From contig JAPEUQ010000005.1 of assembly GCA_027946365.1 (NCBI GenBank), positions 1,736,001 through 1,800,000 of the forward strand: 64,000 nt of DNA, written 5' to 3'. The notes below the pieces were generated by a model. The model was not told the origin of the DNA and did no database searches. It saw nothing but the letters and a program-made list of their open reading frames with translations. Positions within the stretch are counted from its first letter, which is position 1. Each line of letters opens with the position of its first letter. A program made the translations under genes and the position numbers. Shown here piece by piece: positions 33,719 through 44,909 of the stretch. The stretch comes from Kalmusia sp. IMI 367209. Its lineage: Eukaryota; Ascomycota; Dothideomycetes; Pleosporales; Didymosphaeriaceae.

Positions 33719-34350
33719 ATGGTGTCCTTCACTCTTACCGCAAGCATTGCTCTGCTAGCCTCCTTCGTCGCTGCCGTGCCTTTGAGCAGTGGTCTCGTTG
33801 CGAGACAGGCTAGCATGCCTGATGAGTGCTCAGACTACTGCAGTGTCTCGGCCGGCTGCGTTTGCATTCGCAGGCCTACCAACTGTATGCATCTCTAATT
33901 CTGGTCCTTGATCAACAATTAATTAGCAACTCAGGCGTTGCATCTTACATCTCCGAGTCTGGCGAGACCTGTGGCTCCATCGTCAACCAGTTCAACAATT
34001 TCACCGCTCACGACCTCCTCGCTTGGAACCCTGAAATCGGTAACTCCTGCTTCGGTCTGCAAGCCTATGTCCCTGTCTGCATCGGTGTACCCGGCTACGT
34101 TTACCCCGGAGCCGTCAAGGGTGGCGATGTCTGGACTCCTGAGCAGATCCCCGTGCCCGTGATGCCCGGCATTGTCAGCAACTGCACCAAATTCGAGTAC
34201 ACAGACGCGAAGGGCGTGCCTACTCTGGCGTCTCTGCTCACAGAGAACAAGATCACCAAGCAGCAGTGGAACAGCTGGAACGTGCCGACCCAGGATCCGA
34301 CTCAGGACTGGGCCGTGTGGGCGCAGTACTTCTCTTGCGTGAAGGCTTAG
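33719..34350 (+). CDS. Secreted LysM-domain protein
   Basis: Exons 33719-33884 and 33935-34350 (50 nt intron) encode 193 residues. A signal peptide (FTLTASIALLASFVAAVP) is followed by a Cys-rich segment (DECSDYCSVSAGCVC). A LysM-like module then reads YISESGETCGSIVNQF, DLLAWNPEIGNSC and YVPVCIGVPGY. LysM domains bind chitin or GlcNAc oligomers; small secreted fungal LysM proteins can shield hyphae or sequester chitin fragments at host surfaces. Only one LysM is evident; the last 80 residues are Pro-containing and end in a Trp-rich segment with one Cys. An effector role is plausible from architecture but not shown. Confidence 0.8.
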
Positions 34351-34711
34351 AAGAAGAGTAGATGAGAGTACTAGACGCAGAGAGCGTTACGCTATGTTGT
34401 AGTATGGAGAACGTGGAAGGGATCATAATCTCAGTGGAATTCTTGATTTTGGTCAAGCAGAGATGACAATTGTACTATCTCCAAAACGGTTACTAAGTCA
34501 TTCAGTCTACAGGAATGTTAGGAATACCAATATCTCTTTTTGATCAGACTCAATATCATCTCATGAATTCATAACATGATTCCTCGCGATTTTCCCTCCC
34601 TTACTTGTCGTTCGTAAAGCCATACAAAGTAAATAAGTGAATTACGCAAGAAGGCATACGCTTGAATGAGCGAAAGAAGCTAATCGGCATCTACCATCTC
34701 CCGTCAATCTT
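34351..34711. other. Intergenic region between convergent genes
   Basis: This 361 bp gap between the LysM gene and the GPI-type surface protein gene probably holds both 3' UTRs. Nothing else was seen. Confidence 0.45.
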
Positions 34712-35701
34712 TCATAGTGCCATCATTGCAAGTATAATCCCAGAGAGAGTCCAAGCAGACCATGCCCACATGGGGATCCCGCCACGATCTGGAGTGCCCA
34801 CATTTGACGGCGATGGGCTATCGGAGGTAGTACCATTGGAGGTATTGCCATTGGGTGGTTGGGGTATATTCGAGCTTACACGATCAGCATAGGTCAATCA
34901 ATGAGCTTTAATCTTGGGTGTATACATACAAAGTAGTCGACAGTGCATTGGTAGGGGCTGGTGCTGGTGTCACCGTGGCTATAGCTGTCGGTGGCACGTA
35001 TGTGGGGACTGCGTCTGACGAAGCAATCCCTGTGTCGGCTGGTGTGCCCGCAGCAGTAGAAATGGTAACTGGAGCTCCAGAATTGATTTGATCGCAAGCA
35101 GTGACAAGGGCGAGCACCTCGGCTGGAGTCGACTCGGCACAGTCCTTGAAAAAGCATGCGATGTCCGATATGATCTCCCCGCCTATGCTCGTCAAATCGT
35201 CCCATGCCGACTCCACGACTGACTCAACGCCTCCTACAATCACCGTGATGGCAGCCTCAGGGTCGGTGACCAGCTGGCCTATTATGCTCACGACGTCTTC
35301 TGCACCCTCTTCGATTTCAGAGAGAATCGCTGGAGCAAGTTTGGGTAGGTTGATGACGAAGTCACCGAGGGCTTGCAAGTCGTCGACGGCTTCTTCCGAG
35401 AGGTCATCCACGACGTCAGAGACGAACTCAGGGAAGCTGTTGTCGATCAAGATGTCGCACACAAGTTCACCGGCGGCTTGCTCGTCATCTTGCAAGGTGT
35501 CAAGAAGAGTTTGAGGCGCTTCTTTGACGAATCGAGAGAAACGACCCTGAGATAGCAGGGAGCGTACAATGTTCCTAGATAATGTATCAAAATGATAGAA
35601 CACGATGAGGAATGCACACTGAGGTTAACGTACGCGAAGAAGGCTGCGTCAATGAGCGGTAGGAAGGCTCCTACAAGCAGAAGCGCTCGAAGAAACCACA
35701 T
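34712..35701 (-). CDS. Secreted, probably GPI-anchored acidic protein of unknown family
   Basis: Exons complement(34712-34874, 34930-35574, 35634-35701) encode 291 residues. The protein begins with a signal peptide (MWFLRALLLVGAFLPLIDA) and ends in a small-residue region plus hydrophobic tail (AWSAWTLSGIILAMMAL), typical of GPI attachment. The body is acidic and helical, with repeated Asp/Glu/Val-rich segments (VVDDLSEEAVDDLQALGD, SEIEEGAEDVVSIIGQ) and few Cys (CDILID, ACFFKDC, TACDQI). A Pro/Thr/Ala-rich stalk precedes the anchor and carries NTSNGT glycosylation-type sites. Introns are 59 and 55 nt. Family and role are unknown; the two neighbours to the left are also secreted. Confidence 0.75.
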
Positions 35702-37165
35702 GTTCGCGAAAATACTAGTCCTACTGGAAGATTCTTGGAACTGAAAAAGTCTGGCTGTCTAGTTGAACTCACTAGCTGCAGCTTGATCAACGTTGATATG
35801 ACTCCGTCAACTTATATCCTACCTCTTCTAGCCTTGTGGAAGGCCAGACCATACTGAACCTAGGCTCTTCCACCGCGGGATTTGTTCTCATACTCTCTGA
35901 ACATGCAGAGGTGTACGTGAGGATCCGCGGCCCTACACCCGGATCAGGTAAAATCTAAAGCAGGCTGAGGCATCGTTGCAGTCCAAAGGCAAAGTCGAAT
36001 TTATCTTATTGGCCATGCATTAAAAACGCCTTAAGTAGGAGTTCAACACGCCATCTGCAATCGCCGCATTTGTACTGGTGCGCCGAGACATACGAGCTCA
36101 CCGACGTTTCAATATTCATGTTTAGGGAAGCGGCAGCAGGCTGAGACAATCCTCACATATAAAAGTAGGCTGTGCAATCAACCATTGGTTGCATAGAGAG
36201 AGGGCTTGAAAGGCGGCTAAAAAGGCCCCTAGAAAAGGGGGCCGAGAAGGAGTGGAACAGCTTGTGTAAGCAAGGCTGAGGATTCAAAGCTGCCGCTTCT
36301 GGCAATGATGAAGCTGGATTCGTCCCCTCATGCAAGGCTGAAAAGAAGGCGAGCGACGAGTGCTTATTCAGTAAGCCACATTTGGACAGGTGCTTTTCGT
36401 GGGGTTCGAGATAAGTGGAGCCAGCATGAACATGGCTTCTCATTCGCTGTACGTGAGATAAAACTGCTCGTTATACAGTCACATTAGGACCAAAAACTGT
36501 CTGATAGCAAATTCATATCTCTTTGCGTTGATATGGCTATATTTCCATTACAACCTTTCACGTGCATCTTTATGAAAATCTGACCAACACAGAGAGTCAC
36601 TGTTCAACACTCTCTTACACGAAATGCGTGCCGATTTCTCGCCAACCCTGCCCTTCACTCTCAAAAAGATTGGTCTATAGAATACCCAACCGAATCATCT
36701 TCCTCTTCCCTCCTGGGTCGTTCGGTACCAATACAATCTCACATCCATCACGGAACGACCGAGCGGCGATATACGAGCACAACTTGTGCTTTTGATAAAT
36801 ATCGCGCTTCAAATCTCTCATTTTCGCTTCTGCAGCTTCACGCTCAAAGGTGATCAAGCGCACTTGAGCGTGACAGTCGGTGGCGGCGAGATTGGCGATC
36901 GATACCCAAGGCTCTGTGGCTCGATTGCAAAGTACTGATGAAGGCAACTCGAGAGTGCAGCTACTGACAATGTAAATATGTACTGTTGTGGATCCGTTTG
37001 AAGGCATCGTTGATTATGGGGGACACTGTCGCTAGAGGAGCCATTTGTGTATCCGCGATTCTCAGTCGCAAAGCGGCAAACGTTTGAGCAGCGTGCACGT
37101 GAAGGTAGGGTTACGGCACAATTTGAAGGCAAGCCTCATCTTAGTTTGCTTGGAAAAACATTTCT
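35702..37165. other. Intergenic region with one doubtful short ORF
   Basis: The stretch lies between the GPI-type protein and the 7-TM gene. Only the 110-codon minus-strand frame at 36675-37007 starts with ATG and has ordinary composition; it is listed separately. No repeats were recognised. Confidence 0.4.
36675..37007 (-). CDS. Doubtful small hypothetical protein
   Basis: A 110-residue frame from ATG 37007. It has an N-terminal region with several Cys and a basic, helical second half (TFEREAAEAKMRDLKRDIY) ending in GGKRKMIRL. I recognise no domain. It lies just downstream of the 7-TM gene on the same strand and could be a real small gene or a chance frame. Confidence 0.3.
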   Translation of the reverse strand: MPSNGSTTVHIYIVSSCTLELPSSVLCNRATEPWVSIANLAATDCHAQVRLITFEREAAEAKMRDLKRDIYQKHKLCSYIAARSFRDGCEIVLVPNDPGGKRKMIRLGIL

Positions 37166-38262
37166 TCAAGCTGTGTGGTTCTTGTCTATACTACTGATTT
37201 CTACCCAGTCGTGGTGGTCATCTGGGACGCCCGGTGCTGGCTGCCGAGCTCCGATTGGACTAGTGAATCCAGATATGGCAGAGAGTATCACTGCGATGAT
37301 GGGTTCCAGAAGCCTCCATAAAAGTACAAGATTTGTTGTCTCACCAAGCGAGATATTGAGATTCCAGTACGTGCGCAAGATATCAACTGCGATGAAAAAG
37401 AGCGCCAAAAGCAGCATGGTCGCTATTCCGAGCACACCACGCTTATCGATTTGCTTATTTGACGAGAGCATATTCGCGAAAGGGTACACGATCACTAACG
37501 GCAATAAGTTACGAAGTCGTTTCAGGTAAGCAACAGACTTGACTTACATAGAACGCAGTCGATGAGATTCAGCGCAGACCATACAGTGAACAGTCGAATT
37601 GCTTGATCAGTTGTGACACTTTCACAGGCGCCTTGACCTGGTTAGTTGCCACCGTAATGATGAATTGCGAGGACTCACCTAAATTACCGACTTTCGATGG
37701 AGTTCCGCACACCCAAAAAACGGACATGAAGATCATTCCAAAGAAGGTAGCAGTAATGACCGCCAAGACAAACCATGCAATACGCGCGACGCGTTGAGCA
37801 CAGAATGCACGCCAGTACACAACCAGAAAGCTAGCCTTGGCGGCATAGATGATAAGCCAAAGGAGCACAGTCCACGCCACCTCCGTTTTGATCGCTGACT
37901 CGAATCGGTCCATAGAAGGTATACTATCTGATTTACCCAATGCGTACATTTGCATTTGGTTTTGAACGGCATCGTCCACTAGCGAACCCGCTATATATGG
38001 GACGAGTAAGGTCGCGGCTGTACCGCTAAATAGATCGTCAAGGAAGAAGCGATGCAAAATACGCCAACGCTGAATGAATCGACCGATCGTGAGCAAAATA
38101 CCCAAGGCAGCAAATGTACATGATATTCCCTCCTCGCAGTCAGTACAACGACCAGCATATCTTAGTACACAAAAGGGGGCTCACCTGTAGCACTGAAAGA
38201 GATAGAATGTGAGGATAGTCGGCTGAGCGGCCGCGGACAAACTCTATCGCATACGATGTCAT
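37166..38262 (-). CDS. Seven-transmembrane protein (fungal rhodopsin-fold/PTH11-like)
   Basis: Exons complement(37166-37494, 37548-37637, 37679-38132, 38185-38262) encode 316 residues. Seven hydrophobic segments are visible in order: FAALGILLTIGRFI, AATLLVPYIAGSL, TVLLWLIIYAAKASFLVV, WFVLAVITATFFGMIFMSV, LNLIDCVLLIVYPFANML, MLLLALFFIAVDIL and LLEPIIAVILSAISG. The layout and the short acidic extracellular ends resemble fungal integral membrane proteins of the rhodopsin-domain/PTH11 type, which include candidate receptors. There is no N-terminal CFEM domain. Introns are 41-53 nt; the 41 nt one (37638-37678) has a CTAAC branch site just before its AG. The ligand is unknown. Confidence 0.75.
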
Positions 38263-39949
38263 CTTTACCAAAGCCGCCACCGCATCCGGTGGTTGCGCTC
38301 AAGTTCGCTCGTCGAGTTGGGTACGTTATATACATTTTTCCGATCCCCAGGGCGTCTCAGCCCTATGAAATAAGCCTCCAGGGTCTGTGCTTACCGGAGA
38401 TGCATCAACACTATCCGATTGGATTTTGGCGTTGCTAAGAGCTGGCTAAGATCAATTAGCTTGCATTAACATTGCTGACTTGAACACAGTACACCTTCGA
38501 AGGCAACCTTAATCGGACTGCTACTATGCACTGCTCCAACTATTTAGATGGCGGTAAAGCGGGGTTCATACAATAGCGTATTGTTTGCTGAACACCGTGC
38601 CGTGTCTCGACTGTAGTGATCTATGATCGAAGTGTACGAGCACCCTCGGTAAGTTCGCAAAGCAGATATGAGGAGAGTGAAGGCATTGCTTCGCCAAGGC
38701 TTCGGAGACCGTTTCGGCCCCCAAATGTGGTGGAAATTTGGTGCAGTTAACAGTGGAGACCTCGAACTTTTTCAGATGGCGTGCAGATACTCGCGGTCCA
38801 GAATGCTTTCATTGGGGCATCAAAGCTTTCAGCTTTGGCTATTCACCATGAGAGGCTGTCGGGTTTCGGGTGAATGACGTTGCGCCCAGCTGCCGAGTCG
38901 CTCGGCAGAATGATAGGATGCGTATACGAGAGCAGGGGCACGGAGGCTTGAGCGGGGCAAAAATACAGGTACACCGCCAAATGCTATTAGATGAAAGTAA
39001 GAATATGTGTTCGTTGTTCCGATTCAGTCGGTGTACAAAGGTGGGAGCGCCGTATAGAGCAAACACAATCAGGACAACGCTAAGTCTGATTTGGTTGAGC
39101 TGCATGAGGCTCATGCGCCCTTGCTGTCGCGTGATTGTTCTCCTTTCTGTTATTGCGTTTCGCGTAGACAGAAATGTGTGGGCAAACCGGTCAAAGCACA
39201 AGAGTCTATAAACGCTACACAATAGTCTCCGAGTGGAAAATTAGGTGACCCAATTGACGCCCACATTCTGTGTTTGTGGCGATAATTCGCATACCACCGG
39301 TCTACTCGGAGACTTATCTCTTATGATTATGAATCTCTCTATCGATTACCAATGCGCAAGCTGTGGAGGCGGTCCGGGTGTGGGAGTAACAAGAGGCTTA
39401 TGCAAGGGTACTGAATTTGGTAGTTCGAGACGAAAAAGACTTGTATTGGCTGGATTCACGTCTGATCAAGAGCTCTGCATACCATGACAGGGTGGTCCAC
39501 CATGCGTAGAACAATGCAACAGTTTACGTCCCAACAAATGTTGACCAAATTGATCCTACAGCGTAGCTAGCACGCAATTTTCCAAACTGCTTCACACACC
39601 TCCGCAAAATGAAGAGATCAGAAAGGTCTAGGAATTCCAGGTCGATGCACATGGCCTTGACATATGACCACTCGCCTCTGCGTGATTGAGATTTTGTCTA
39701 CTCATTCTAAACCGGACTATCGCACTCAAAAATTTTGCTTTGTGTTTTGTGACAATTGCTTCGTGGGATTCACAAAGCAGCTATGGAAACATTTCAACAC
39801 GGGATCTCCGTCTCGCGCATCACGAGCCTTGTAGACACAAACACGTTAGCAATACGACCACGTATATTGAAGTATTTAAAGGGTTCAGAGGGGGCACAAA
39901 TCCGATAAGAACATTCCTCTCAAGACTGCTTCTACGAGATAAACAAAGG
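38263..39949. other. Intergenic region between divergent genes
   Basis: This 1.7 kb region lies between the 7-TM gene and the PHD-finger gene. Short frames occur (for example 38870-39211), but none has domain features or splice partners. No repeat was identified. Confidence 0.4.
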
Positions 39950-40848
39950 ATGGCTAACCATCCCTCAGATCCCAGAATGAGACACGAAGATAATGTCATG
40001 GAAACAAGCATGGCCGGAATGTCACCAGACCTCAGAATGCGACACGAAGAGGTACCCACAGATGCAACTACATATTTAGACACTGGGCCAACTATGAAGC
40101 CTCAGCACATTGTTCAGCCAATATACCAGAGCAGTCAACACTGCGATAGCGAAGTCCACAATGCCGAGAACAATGTGACTAACGCAATTGAACGGATTGC
40201 TTCTCTGCGAGACGTACAAAGCAACAATTCTGAAGCGAACAGCAATGGTATCGAGCGTAGTAAATACGCACCGGGCAGCGAAGAAGTTATTGGCGACGGG
40301 GCTGACTTTAATCGTACAATGCCCGATCAAGACGACGACACAAGCATTCAGGTCAGCGTTAAGGCGATTTGTGATCTAAAGGGTGACGGCAAGAAGGATG
40401 GAGGTATAGGTGCCAAGAAAAGAGACGACGATAAGAGAGAGACGAGCAATCTGATCAAGGAAGCAGCGGCAAGAAAGCTGGAAACAACAAGAAAGATGTC
40501 ACTGACAAGACTAGAGTCAAGCGAAACATACGCGACACCAACAAGAACAGGGCCGAATCCAACTACGAATACGATCCCAGTACGAGCGATGATGACAGCG
40601 ACTACAAGGCAGAAGAGATCTGGTGCCACTGCAAGCTCCCCGATGACGGCAATGTTATGGTGCAATGTGACAATAGATCCTGCCCATACGTATGGTTCCA
40701 CATCGACTGCATAAATGCTAGAGACCAAGAGCGGATACGTAAGGAACATCGTCTTTCGCGAGGAGACCCTGGAGAAGATGTAGGGTATTCTTGGTATTGT
40801 TCAAGGAAGTGTAGGATGGAAGATCGTAAGGGAAAAGCATTCGCTTAG
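39950..40848 (+). CDS. PHD-finger protein (ING-type zinc finger at C-terminus)
   Basis: I join 39950-40403 and 40460-40848 across a 56 nt intron (GTATAG...ATCAAG), which restores frame and gives 280 residues. The C-terminus is an ING-like PHD: WCHCKLPDDG, MVQCDNRSCPYVWFHIDC, then WYCSRKC, giving the C4-H-C3 ligand order that in ING proteins reads histone H3 K4 methylation. Preceding it is an acidic Ser/Asp stretch (DPSTSDDDSDYKAEE) after a Lys-rich region. The N-terminus carries a short internal duplication (DPRMRHED and DLRMRHEE). ATG 39950 was chosen since the frame upstream lacks low-complexity or conserved features. A chromatin role is inferred; no ING N-terminal helix is seen. Confidence 0.68.
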
Positions 40849-41158
40849 TAGGATTGAGGGGGGTTAGAGTTGGCTAAAATATGTTGCAGATACTGGGCAT
40901 TAGGCGCTGAGAGTAGTTTAGACCGATGGCTTGCTTGTGCAATACAGTGCCGTCAAATTTGATTCTTGCAGAAACGTATGGCGTTGTTGAAACGATGAGA
41001 TCTGCTCGATTGTCCGCCGCACTGAACTCCCTCTCTTGGTGCAAATTTAGACATCGCCCTTAACGAGACCGACTTACTGCTCTGATTCACGATGCTTCAA
41101 GTATTTGTATTCATGGCATGACTCACGCGCCTCCAGTTTCCATATAGATCCTCACTCT
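40849..41158. other. Intergenic region between convergent genes
   Basis: This 310 bp gap between the PHD-finger gene and the five-exon secreted-protein gene probably contains only 3' UTRs. Confidence 0.4.
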
Positions 41159-42488
41159 TCATAATCGCTTGCCCTTACCACCTCCACTTGCGTAGCCTTC
41201 ATCGCTAATCTTCCTGTCTGAATCATCCCGCTCTGATACAGGCACTGTATCAACATAGAATATCAGGTGGGCGCCCGTATATTTGCTTCCCGAATCGTTG
41301 ATGAAGACGGTGACTTTAGGAATCCATTTACTTCCTAGCTGTTCTTTGTGCTGAATGAGGAACCATGCAAAGGGAGCACCATTTTGGGAACCTAACTGCG
41401 CGTTAGCTACGGCCAACTGTTCCAATGCTCATAAACAAAGACAAGTATTCCCACCTACCCAGTATAGCGTTTCCAGCATCTGTATCTATGTCGAAAGTAA
41501 CACCAGGCCATACCCCGATCGATTCTTTAGACTCATGCAGTGCACGGGCAATGATCTCCTCGGTATCATCGTTGGCAATATCCTGCATCCAAAAGTACTG
41601 GATGTTTGCTATATTGGGATTGTCGCGGACCCAGTAGCCCCAGAAGACATCGGACAACTTCCTGAGTTCCGGTAGCTCTTCCTTAGCTGGCTTCCTGCGC
41701 CAATTTGCTTCGGCTGCTGATGGTGGGCTGAGGAGGAATTGGCCAAAGATGACTACAAGATGGGAGTCAGCTATTGAGCCAATATCTAGCGAGGAGGAAC
41801 ACGCTCACCACCCTCGGTGGGATTCACGCAGAAGACGTGCCGTGCAGCCGTACTCTGCAAGTACAATCAGCAAGGGCAACAAAACATTTTACGGAGATCG
41901 TACGCGGTATTCCCTGCCATTGACTTTGTATGTCTGGTCCTTCTTGTCCATGGGCTTTCCTTGTGGATCTTTCTTGTTCGGGTTCCAGTGCTCGATTTGA
42001 TACGGGATGATCTTGCCGCCATCTGCTTTCGGCTTTCCGTTGATATTCAACGCCTTGATTACTGATTCCACTTGCCAATACTCCATATCCGCATAGATAT
42101 TCTCCACTCGGAATTCAGACCATCCCCAGGTCGCCAGCTCCGCTAATTCGCTCGATCAGTATATCTTTCCCTGCACCAATATTGTTTACGTACCTTTGAG
42201 ATCCCCTTGCCATGCAGACTTGGCTGAAGGTGGGTTCCGGCCCTTCAACTCCTCGATTTGAGGGCCTGCTTTCTGGTCTGTAGCGAGCATGAGAGCGACC
42301 AATTTTGCCCCTTTACATCTCGTGATTGTCCACTTTTCGTCGTCGGCAAGAGTGACGGAATCAAATCCGCGGATAAATCTGAACTCGGCTGACTTCAGGG
42401 TATCATTTGCGCCGAGAGAGGAAGATACGACCCGGCTAAGGACTGATCGCGCCATAGCAGCGATAACAATGAGGAAGCTGAGATTCAT
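41159..42488 (-). CDS. Secreted protein of unknown family, five exons
   Basis: Exons complement(41159-41391, 41459-41752, 41809-41854, 41904-42142, 42194-42488) join in frame to 368 residues. The start MNLSFLIVIAAMARSVLS is a probable signal peptide. The mature part contains LADDEKWTITRCKGAK, WGWSEFRVENIYADMEYW, IIPYQIEHWNPNKKDP, RHVFCVNPTEG, VIFGQFLLSPP, DVFWGYWVRDNPN, PGVTFDIDTDAGNAILG and FLIQHKEQLG. It is rich in Trp and Tyr, has only two Cys, and ends in a Gly/Lys tail. The third exon is only 46 nt. I recognise no enzyme motif, so function is unknown. Four consistent introns of 49-67 nt argue for a functional gene. Confidence 0.75.
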
Positions 42489-43079
42489 CGAGGCTGAAAG
42501 AAGTACAAACAAGAGGGAGCGTTCAGGGAATAGGTTCCTACGATGTGCACAAATGTGCGACGAGGCACTCTTGCGGAAAGAGCAACTATATGGCGCGGTA
42601 AGACGGTGACACCGCTTGCCCACGAGCAGTGTGATACGATTAGCTAAACGACATGAAAGCTTGTGCCAATGTGCTACAAGTACAAATGCCAAGAGGCACT
42701 ATGACACCAGCCTAGCCAGAATGGGCAGTCATGGTGAAGGTGAAGGCGAAAGCTTGTAACTTTCGAGGTTGCGTACACAGGAAAAAGGACATTATAGAGG
42801 GGTTGGCGAGCTCTAAAATGTCACCGACGTTGATCGCGTGGAATGCTTAGACATCCGCAGTAAGGTGAAGACGAGGAAGTACGACCCTCGTTCACCTAGT
42901 GCCAGTAGACGTATATGAACCCACGATATCTGTAGAAGTCTTGAGGGGACTGTATTATTGTTTTCTTACCTACTATGACGCAAGCTCGGATATCTCTTTG
43001 CGTCAAAAACCCCTACTAGAATATAAACCCGTTCCCGAAGACTGTCAACTACCTCAACCCACCGCAGTGACCCTAATCA
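42489..43079. other. Intergenic region with possible upstream exon
   Basis: The region contains the promoter of the five-exon gene. A plus-strand frame at 42899-43080 without ATG could be an upstream exon of the fragment at 43080-43286, but I found no donor/acceptor pair that settles this. Confidence 0.3.
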
Positions 43080-43286
43080 GTACGCCACATCGACGTATTA
43101 ACGGCAAACTCGGTCTACCGCGTGGAGAGATATTTCCAGCCCATTCCTGACTTTACCACGTCTAATGGCATTTACTCAGCCGAGCTAGCCGAGCTAATTC
43201 TGGAAACGAAAAATCCCGAGAAGATCGAGGAAGTCCTGAGAAAAGCTGGCGTGTTCCAGAAAGAAGAAAGCGCTGGGGAATGTTAA
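43080..43286 (+). CDS. Terminal exon or remnant of an unknown gene
   Basis: This 69-codon frame has good coding character: DVLTANSVYRVERYFQPIPD, IYSAELAELILETKN, KIEEVLRKAGVF, and TAA at 43284-43286. It is preceded by an acceptor-like CTAATCAG. No start codon lies in frame, so it is either a last exon whose upstream exons I could not resolve or a remnant. No family is recognised. Confidence 0.3.
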   Translation, partial: VRHIDVLTANSVYRVERYFQPIPDFTTSNGIYSAELAELILETKNPEKIEEVLRKAGVFQKEESAGEC

Positions 43287-43479
43287 TCGTCGACAAGCAT
43301 GGCGGATGGGTAGAGCACATGGAGATCACAAGAACGGGCAATGGGTCTACAAAGCACTTGTCTATAAGTATATAGATGATCGGGAGCAATATACCGGCAA
43401 TGAGCGTAGTGTAGCTGCTAGAGGGCACTGAAGATAGCGTCTGAAGTTTAAGTGTAAAGGTTTGATGCGCTGAACGCAA

Positions 43480-44174
43480 TTATCGGTTTTTCTTGCCTGA
43501 TTTCTCGTCCTTCTCAGAAGGGAAGCTGAGTCCGTCAAGAATATCTCTCCCGAATGTTATGATCATGTAGACTGAGGCGGCGGTGTAAAGCAAGCTATTG
43601 ACAAGTCAAAAAAGACCTTCAGCGATACGCATCTCACATACTTCATAAACCCCCACAGCGTGAACACTGGGTGCTGTGAATTATGCTCCGTATATTTGTA
43701 TTCTGAGAAGATTTCGCGCATGACTTCGCAACCGTCAGTATTCCCTAAGGTGTGGGCATTTGTGACGGTTTCAGCAAACGTACAGTACAGCGCCGTCTTT
43801 GTCGCTGTCACAACCCCGGCACCAAAACCGATGAGTACTGCCCACGCAGCTGATCTACCACCAAAGCTGTTGCGTTTTAAGCCACTGCCGTGCTGCCACG
43901 CTATGCCAAAGTACACCATATACAGAGTCACCTCTAGGACGTTTATAACGCCCTGGGCTGCGGTGAAGCCTTCCTTTTCCAGCCACCCGTGTTCTCCATA
44001 TATGTGATCGACCGTTGCCCACTGCACCATGGGCTCGAATAGCGGCTGGTGGTACTTGCCACCAGGGAACGTGTGCGGGCGGAGGAAAATATAGGTAGCA
44101 TCCCACATCGTGAAGGGGAAGGCATATATGGCCCAGATAAGAACGGTGAGGCGAGGCGTATGCATCCAAAGCAT
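43480..44174 (-). CDS. EXPERA-domain (EBP/TMEM97-like) membrane protein
   Basis: Exons complement(43480-43594, 43651-44174) encode 212 residues. The protein has four to five hydrophobic helices: VLIWAIYAFPFTMWDATYI, GVINVLEVTLYMVYFGIAW, AAWAVLIGFGAGVVTATKTALYC and, in the second exon, LLYTAASVYMIITFG. The pattern is that of the EXPERA family (sterol isomerase/emopamil-binding-like, sigma-2), in ER membranes. The C-terminus is charged and Lys-rich (KDEKSGKKNR). The 56 nt intron needs the unusual donor GG|GTTTAT to reach the LLYTAAS frame; the more standard GTGAGA donor 12 nt further gives a different frame and a poorer C-terminus. Catalytic acids of sterol isomerases could not be assigned. Confidence 0.7.
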
Positions 44175-44909
44175 CTTTCAGGTCTTATGATTTCTAGTAC
44201 GTGTAAGTAGCTACTGAGCAAGCTGTGGACCTCGAGCGGGGGTTAGCCGTAGAAGTAAGCGGGGCGATTTGCGGCGCAGCAAATGCAGTGACCAACTACA
44301 AAGCAAACAGGTTCAGGTAGTATAGCTGAAATCCTTCGCATGAATATACGCGCTTTCGTGGGCAGTGAAAGGCTACACAGGTGGACGCAGCATGTAAACG
44401 CGCCTCTCGTTCCTGCCGATCACTGAGCTCGCCAAGAAAAGGCACGTGCGAGCGCGATTTAGAGCCGCATACGTTATCGTCCGCGTCTAGCTCCCTTCCC
44501 CATCCTTCGCTATTGTTAGTGAACGACTTTTGTCATAACAGTTTCAACTTTGGTCAAATCCTATCAATCGTCACAACTTTTGATGGTTAAAGGACTCGAA
44601 AATGCTCTTGGTTCCTGTATTCTTCCAGTGAAGATCAAATACAAGTCATCTACTTCTGACACTGTTCTCATAAAGACACCTCGCGTGGAGGGGCCGTTAT
44701 AGTAATGACATCACTCGAAGACGTATAATAGCAAGGTTGAAGTCCCGTCGCAGTAACTTTGGATGCAACCTATGCAATTTTCGGCCCCAACCCTTGAGAT
44801 CTAATCATAGGAAAAGAGCCAAGAACACATACATCCTGGTCTCCCAGCCTAAACAAATTTCCTGCTAATAGTCAATGTTGCTATTTCTTGTCAGTCAATA
44901 ATAGAGACC
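44175..44909. other. Intergenic region between divergent genes
   Basis: This 735 bp region lies between the EXPERA and HET loci. No coding signal, repeat or distinctive motif was recognised. Confidence 0.4.

Noticed and set aside
39686..39949. N-terminal extension of the PHD-finger frame
   Set aside because: It starts inside AT-rich non-coding-like sequence and adds no domain. ATG 39950 is adequate.
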